From Bacteroidetes bacterium GWF2_43_63 (GTDB lineage: Bacteria > Bacteroidota > Bacteroidia > Bacteroidales > DTU049): a stretch of 64,000 nt of DNA. Of the stretch, positions 62,008-64,000 are shown in pieces. Location: contig MEOQ01000045.1 in NCBI GenBank assembly GCA_001769275.1, positions 1 through 64,000 on the forward strand. Reading direction: 5' to 3'. How positions within the stretch are numbered: position 1 is the first letter of the stretch; the number at the start of each line of letters is the position of its first letter. A program made the position numbers and the translations under genes. Below the pieces are notes generated by a model that saw only the letters and a program-made list of their open reading frames with translations, had not been told where the DNA came from and ran no database searches.

Positions 62008-63229
62008 AATTGAAGGTGTGCTGCAGGCCGTTGCTTCGAAAAGCTATCTGCAGCGGGCGCTGGCTATTGCCGGACTTGCAATGGGACCAACATTTATCCG
62101 CAATTACAATGCATCCGCAGATGCCATTGCTGCACAAAATATCATTTCGAAACTTGGCGCAAAAGTCAGGGGTGGAAGCCGTCTGCATATTGTTCCCGGC
62201 AAACCTGACCCCTCTTCTGAAATTATTTTTGATGCGGATGAATCTGGTCTGAGTTTACGCATGTTTTCTTTTATTGCAGCACTCTACGGAAGAGCAATCA
62301 TGATGACTGGCAAGTATTCACTTTTGGCGCGGCCGGTCGAGCCCCTCGTTGAAGCATTGTTGCAATGCGGAATTCAGGTTAAAACCACCAATGGCGCATT
62401 GCCGCTCACGATTTGCGGACCGATTTCGAAAAATAAAATTGAGCTGGATGGTTCTTTCAGTTCACATATGCTGTCGGGCTTATTGATTGCTGCTCCGCTC
62501 CTGGAGCACGATACAGAAATTTCAGTACGCAATCTGGTGAGCCGGCCTTATATTGCAATGACGCTGAATATTATGCGGCAATTTGGTGTTGCCATCGAAA
62601 ACAATAATTTCAGACAGTTCTATGTAAAAGGCCGTCAGCAGTATCAAGGGCAGGAATATAGTATTGAAGGTGACTGGAGCGCAGCTGCTAATTTTTTGGT
62701 AGGCGCTGCAGTTTCCGGAAAAGTTGAAATGACTGGATTGAATCAGAATTCGCTTCAGGCTGATATGAAAATCCGGGAGATTCTGGTTGACTTTGGTGCG
62801 CATGTAAATGTGCTCAATAATTTCATAAGTGTTAGTAAAAACGAGGCCAGGCCTTTCAAAGCCGACCTGACCGATTGTCCCGATTTATTTCCACCAGTGG
62901 TGGTACTTGCAGCCGCAGCAAATGGTGCTTCGGTGTTAACCGGCACTCAGCGCCTCATTCATAAAGAGTCGAACCGGTTTAAATCATTGCTTGCTGTGTT
63001 TTCGAAACTCGGGCTGAAGCTTGAACCACAGGGAAACGACCTGCATGTTTTTGGCGTCGGCTCGCTCCAGGGTGGTGAAGTTGACAGCTTCAACGATCAC
63101 CGAATTGCCATGTGTGCAGCTATTGCCGCAACGCTGGCAAATTCGGAAATTAAGATCAGCAATGCTGAAGCAGTGAGTAAATCGTATCCCGATTTTTTTG
63201 CAGATCTGAGAAAAGTGATGGCGAAATAA
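61982..63229 (+). CDS. aroA: 3-phosphoshikimate 1-carboxyvinyltransferase (EPSP synthase)
   Basis: The enzyme joins phosphoenolpyruvate to shikimate 3-phosphate. The protein begins IEQIQPYKIEGVLQAVASKSYLQRALAIA, the substrate-binding N-terminal signature with SKS in place. It has ESGLSLRMFSFIAALYG where the more usual GTALR-type loop stands, LDGSFSSHMLSGLLIAAP, and the late SNRFKSLLAVFSKLG and FNDHRIAMCAAIAAT. At 415 residues it is slightly short compared with E. coli (427). I start at the ATG at 61982 inside aroD, because the longer frame from 61871 is out-of-frame aroD sequence. Confidence 0.93.
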   Translation: MIEQIQPYKIEGVLQAVASKSYLQRALAIAGLAMGPTFIRNYNASADAIAAQNIISKLGAKVRGGSRLHIVPGKPDPSSEIIFDADESGLSLRMFSFIAALYGRAIMMTGKYSLLARPVEPLVEALLQCGIQVKTTNGALPLTICGPISKNKIELDGSFSSHMLSGLLIAAPLLEHDTEISVRNLVSRPYIAMTLNIMRQFGVAIENNNFRQFYVKGRQQYQGQEYSIEGDWSAAANFLVGAAVSGKVEMTGLNQNSLQADMKIREILVDFGAHVNVLNNFISVSKNEARPFKADLTDCPDLFPPVVVLAAAANGASVLTGTQRLIHKESNRFKSLLAVFSKLGLKLEPQGNDLHVFGVGSLQGGEVDSFNDHRIAMCAAIAATLANSEIKISNAEAVSKSYPDFFADLRKVMAK

Positions 63230-63283
63230 TAAATATAAACTAAGCCATTCAAGACGGCTTTTTCTAACGGGTAGATGTTACGA

Positions 63284-63415
63284 CATTCCACCGTTTCGGC
63301 TAACTTCCGGGTTGACGTTTGACTTTATAAGCCGAAACATGGAACCGTCGTAACTACTGCAAAAACAACGGTTCCATGTTCTTCAGCTCCGGCGTCGCTT
63401 TCGAACGGTGGAATG
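63284..63415. repeat. Nested inverted-repeat element
   Basis: The outer arms CATTCCACCGTTTCG (63284-63298) and CGAACGGTGGAATG (63402-63415) are complementary except for one extra T. The inner arms AACATGGAACCGT (63336-63348) and ACGGTTCCATGTT (63368-63380) are perfect. The whole can fold into a long hairpin with a 19-base inner loop. It lies in the 237-bp gap between aroA and the SRAP gene, and no frame crosses it. A small non-autonomous transposon or a structured RNA is possible. Confidence 0.7.
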
Positions 63416-63466
63416 TTGTTTTTGCATCCGACAACAATTTTTTGAAAGCCCCGATAAAATGTCGGG

Positions 63467-64000
63467 TTAGAACAGCGTCTCCCGAAACTCATTCAGTAAG
63501 CTTTCGTCGTCGTTTTTCGGATTGTTCACCCGCGAAGAAACGGGATAAAAATCAAATTCGAGTTGCCCGGATATTTTTGCAATGGTTGCTGCATCGGTAT
63601 TGTTTGAAAGCCACTCATGCTGCAGTTCTTTGGGCACTACAAGGGGCATGCGTTCGTGAATATGTCTGATGTTTTGAGCAGCTTCGGTGGTGATGATGGT
63701 GAAAGTATTTACTTGTTGTCCGTCGGCATCCAGCCATGTATCCCAGAGCCCGGCCATAGCAAAGAGTTTTGCTTCTTTTGGTTTTATTACAAATGGCTGA
63801 CGGTTTTTATCCTGCATCCATTCAAACCACGATGTGGCGGGAATAAGGCAGCGAGCGGTCTGTACAAGTTTGCGAAACGATGGTTTTTCGTGCAGTGTTT
63901 CAACCCGGGCATTGATCATTTTATTTCCGATGGCGGGATCCTTGGCCCACGAAGGAACAAGTCCCCAGCGAAACAACGACAGTGCACCGGGTTTAGTATT
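63467..64000 (-). CDS. SRAP (YedK/HMCES-type) abasic-site processing protein, truncated by the window edge
   Basis: SRAP proteins form a covalent link to abasic sites in single-stranded DNA. The visible part has RWGLVPSWAKD, NARVETLHEKPSFRK, ARCLIPATSWFEWM (with the conserved Glu and hydrophobic pocket), TFTIITTEA and the catalytic-type His in HERMPLVV. This is the C-terminal three-quarters of the family. The frame is open to the end of the window (PGALSLFRWGL), so the start and the catalytic Cys2 lie outside. The stop is at 63467. Confidence 0.92.
   Translation of the reverse strand, partial: NTKPGALSLFRWGLVPSWAKDPAIGNKMINARVETLHEKPSFRKLVQTARCLIPATSWFEWMQDKNRQPFVIKPKEAKLFAMAGLWDTWLDADGQQVNTFTIITTEAAQNIRHIHERMPLVVPKELQHEWLSNNTDAATIAKISGQLEFDFYPVSSRVNNPKNDDESLLNEFRETLF

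Overview
The window is a chromosomal segment of a Bacteroidetes bacterium, probably a free-living or anaerobic Bacteroidia-type organism. The evidence is a TonB-dependent receptor with a carboxypeptidase-like N-terminal domain, a secreted protein with a type IX secretion tail, DUF3127 and DUF4395 proteins, an SDR-type threonine dehydrogenase next to 2-amino-3-ketobutyrate CoA ligase, and many promoters with the Bacteroidetes -7 box TAnnTTTG.

Positions 304-37126 form one integrated genomic island. It sits in the 3' end of a tRNA-Val(GAC) gene, is bounded by a perfect 51-bp direct repeat (304-354 and 37076-37126), and carries a tyrosine recombinase at its right end. Paired 11-bp-spaced recombinase arm sites lie at both ends. 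The payload is mostly defence-like. In order it holds a type I restriction-modification operon (hsdM, hsdS, an AlbA/ATPase gene, hsdR); a small hypothetical plus a HAD phosphatase; a GIY-YIG nuclease paired with a uracil-glycosylase-like protein; a chimera of an HSP100-type AAA module and an FtsH-type M41 peptidase; a WYL-regulated operon (UDG-like protein, zinc-ribbon PD-(D/E)XK nuclease, two-helix membrane protein); a TPR protein; a DUF488-DUF488-dual-OB trio; a second WYL regulator; a retron with a recognisable non-coding RNA, followed by three co-transcribed genes that look like a degenerate two-component relay ending in a REC-HEPN effector; an SF1 helicase with a TPR partner; and a short tail of hypotheticals with a DUF3127 OB-fold protein, an excisionase-like HTH and the integrase.

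The retron module (about 22745-27748) is the strongest candidate for an undescribed system. A promoter, a 12-bp a1/a2 pair bracketing about 236 nt, a retron-type RT (NAKCH, YADD, TTGLVVN), a kinase-like protein, a pseudo-receiver and a receiver-HEPN protein follow one another with overlapping or nearly abutting reading frames. The inferred logic is that disturbance of the msDNA/RT complex is passed through receiver domains to a HEPN ribonuclease.

To the right of the island, 37127-37227 repeats the architecture of the island's left end with diverged arm sites, which suggests the scar of a second related element. It is followed by an orphan Rhs tip with an HEFSH metallopeptidase toxin domain and a small putative partner. 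From about 39300 the sequence is ordinary chromosome: a heavy-metal-domain protein, a GH35 beta-galactosidase with a poly-C tract in its leader, polA, a type IX secreted protein, a TonB receptor, dnaB, a UbiD-family decarboxylase, the divergent threonine-degradation pair, aroD-aroA with overlapping frames, and a truncated SRAP (YedK) gene at the edge.
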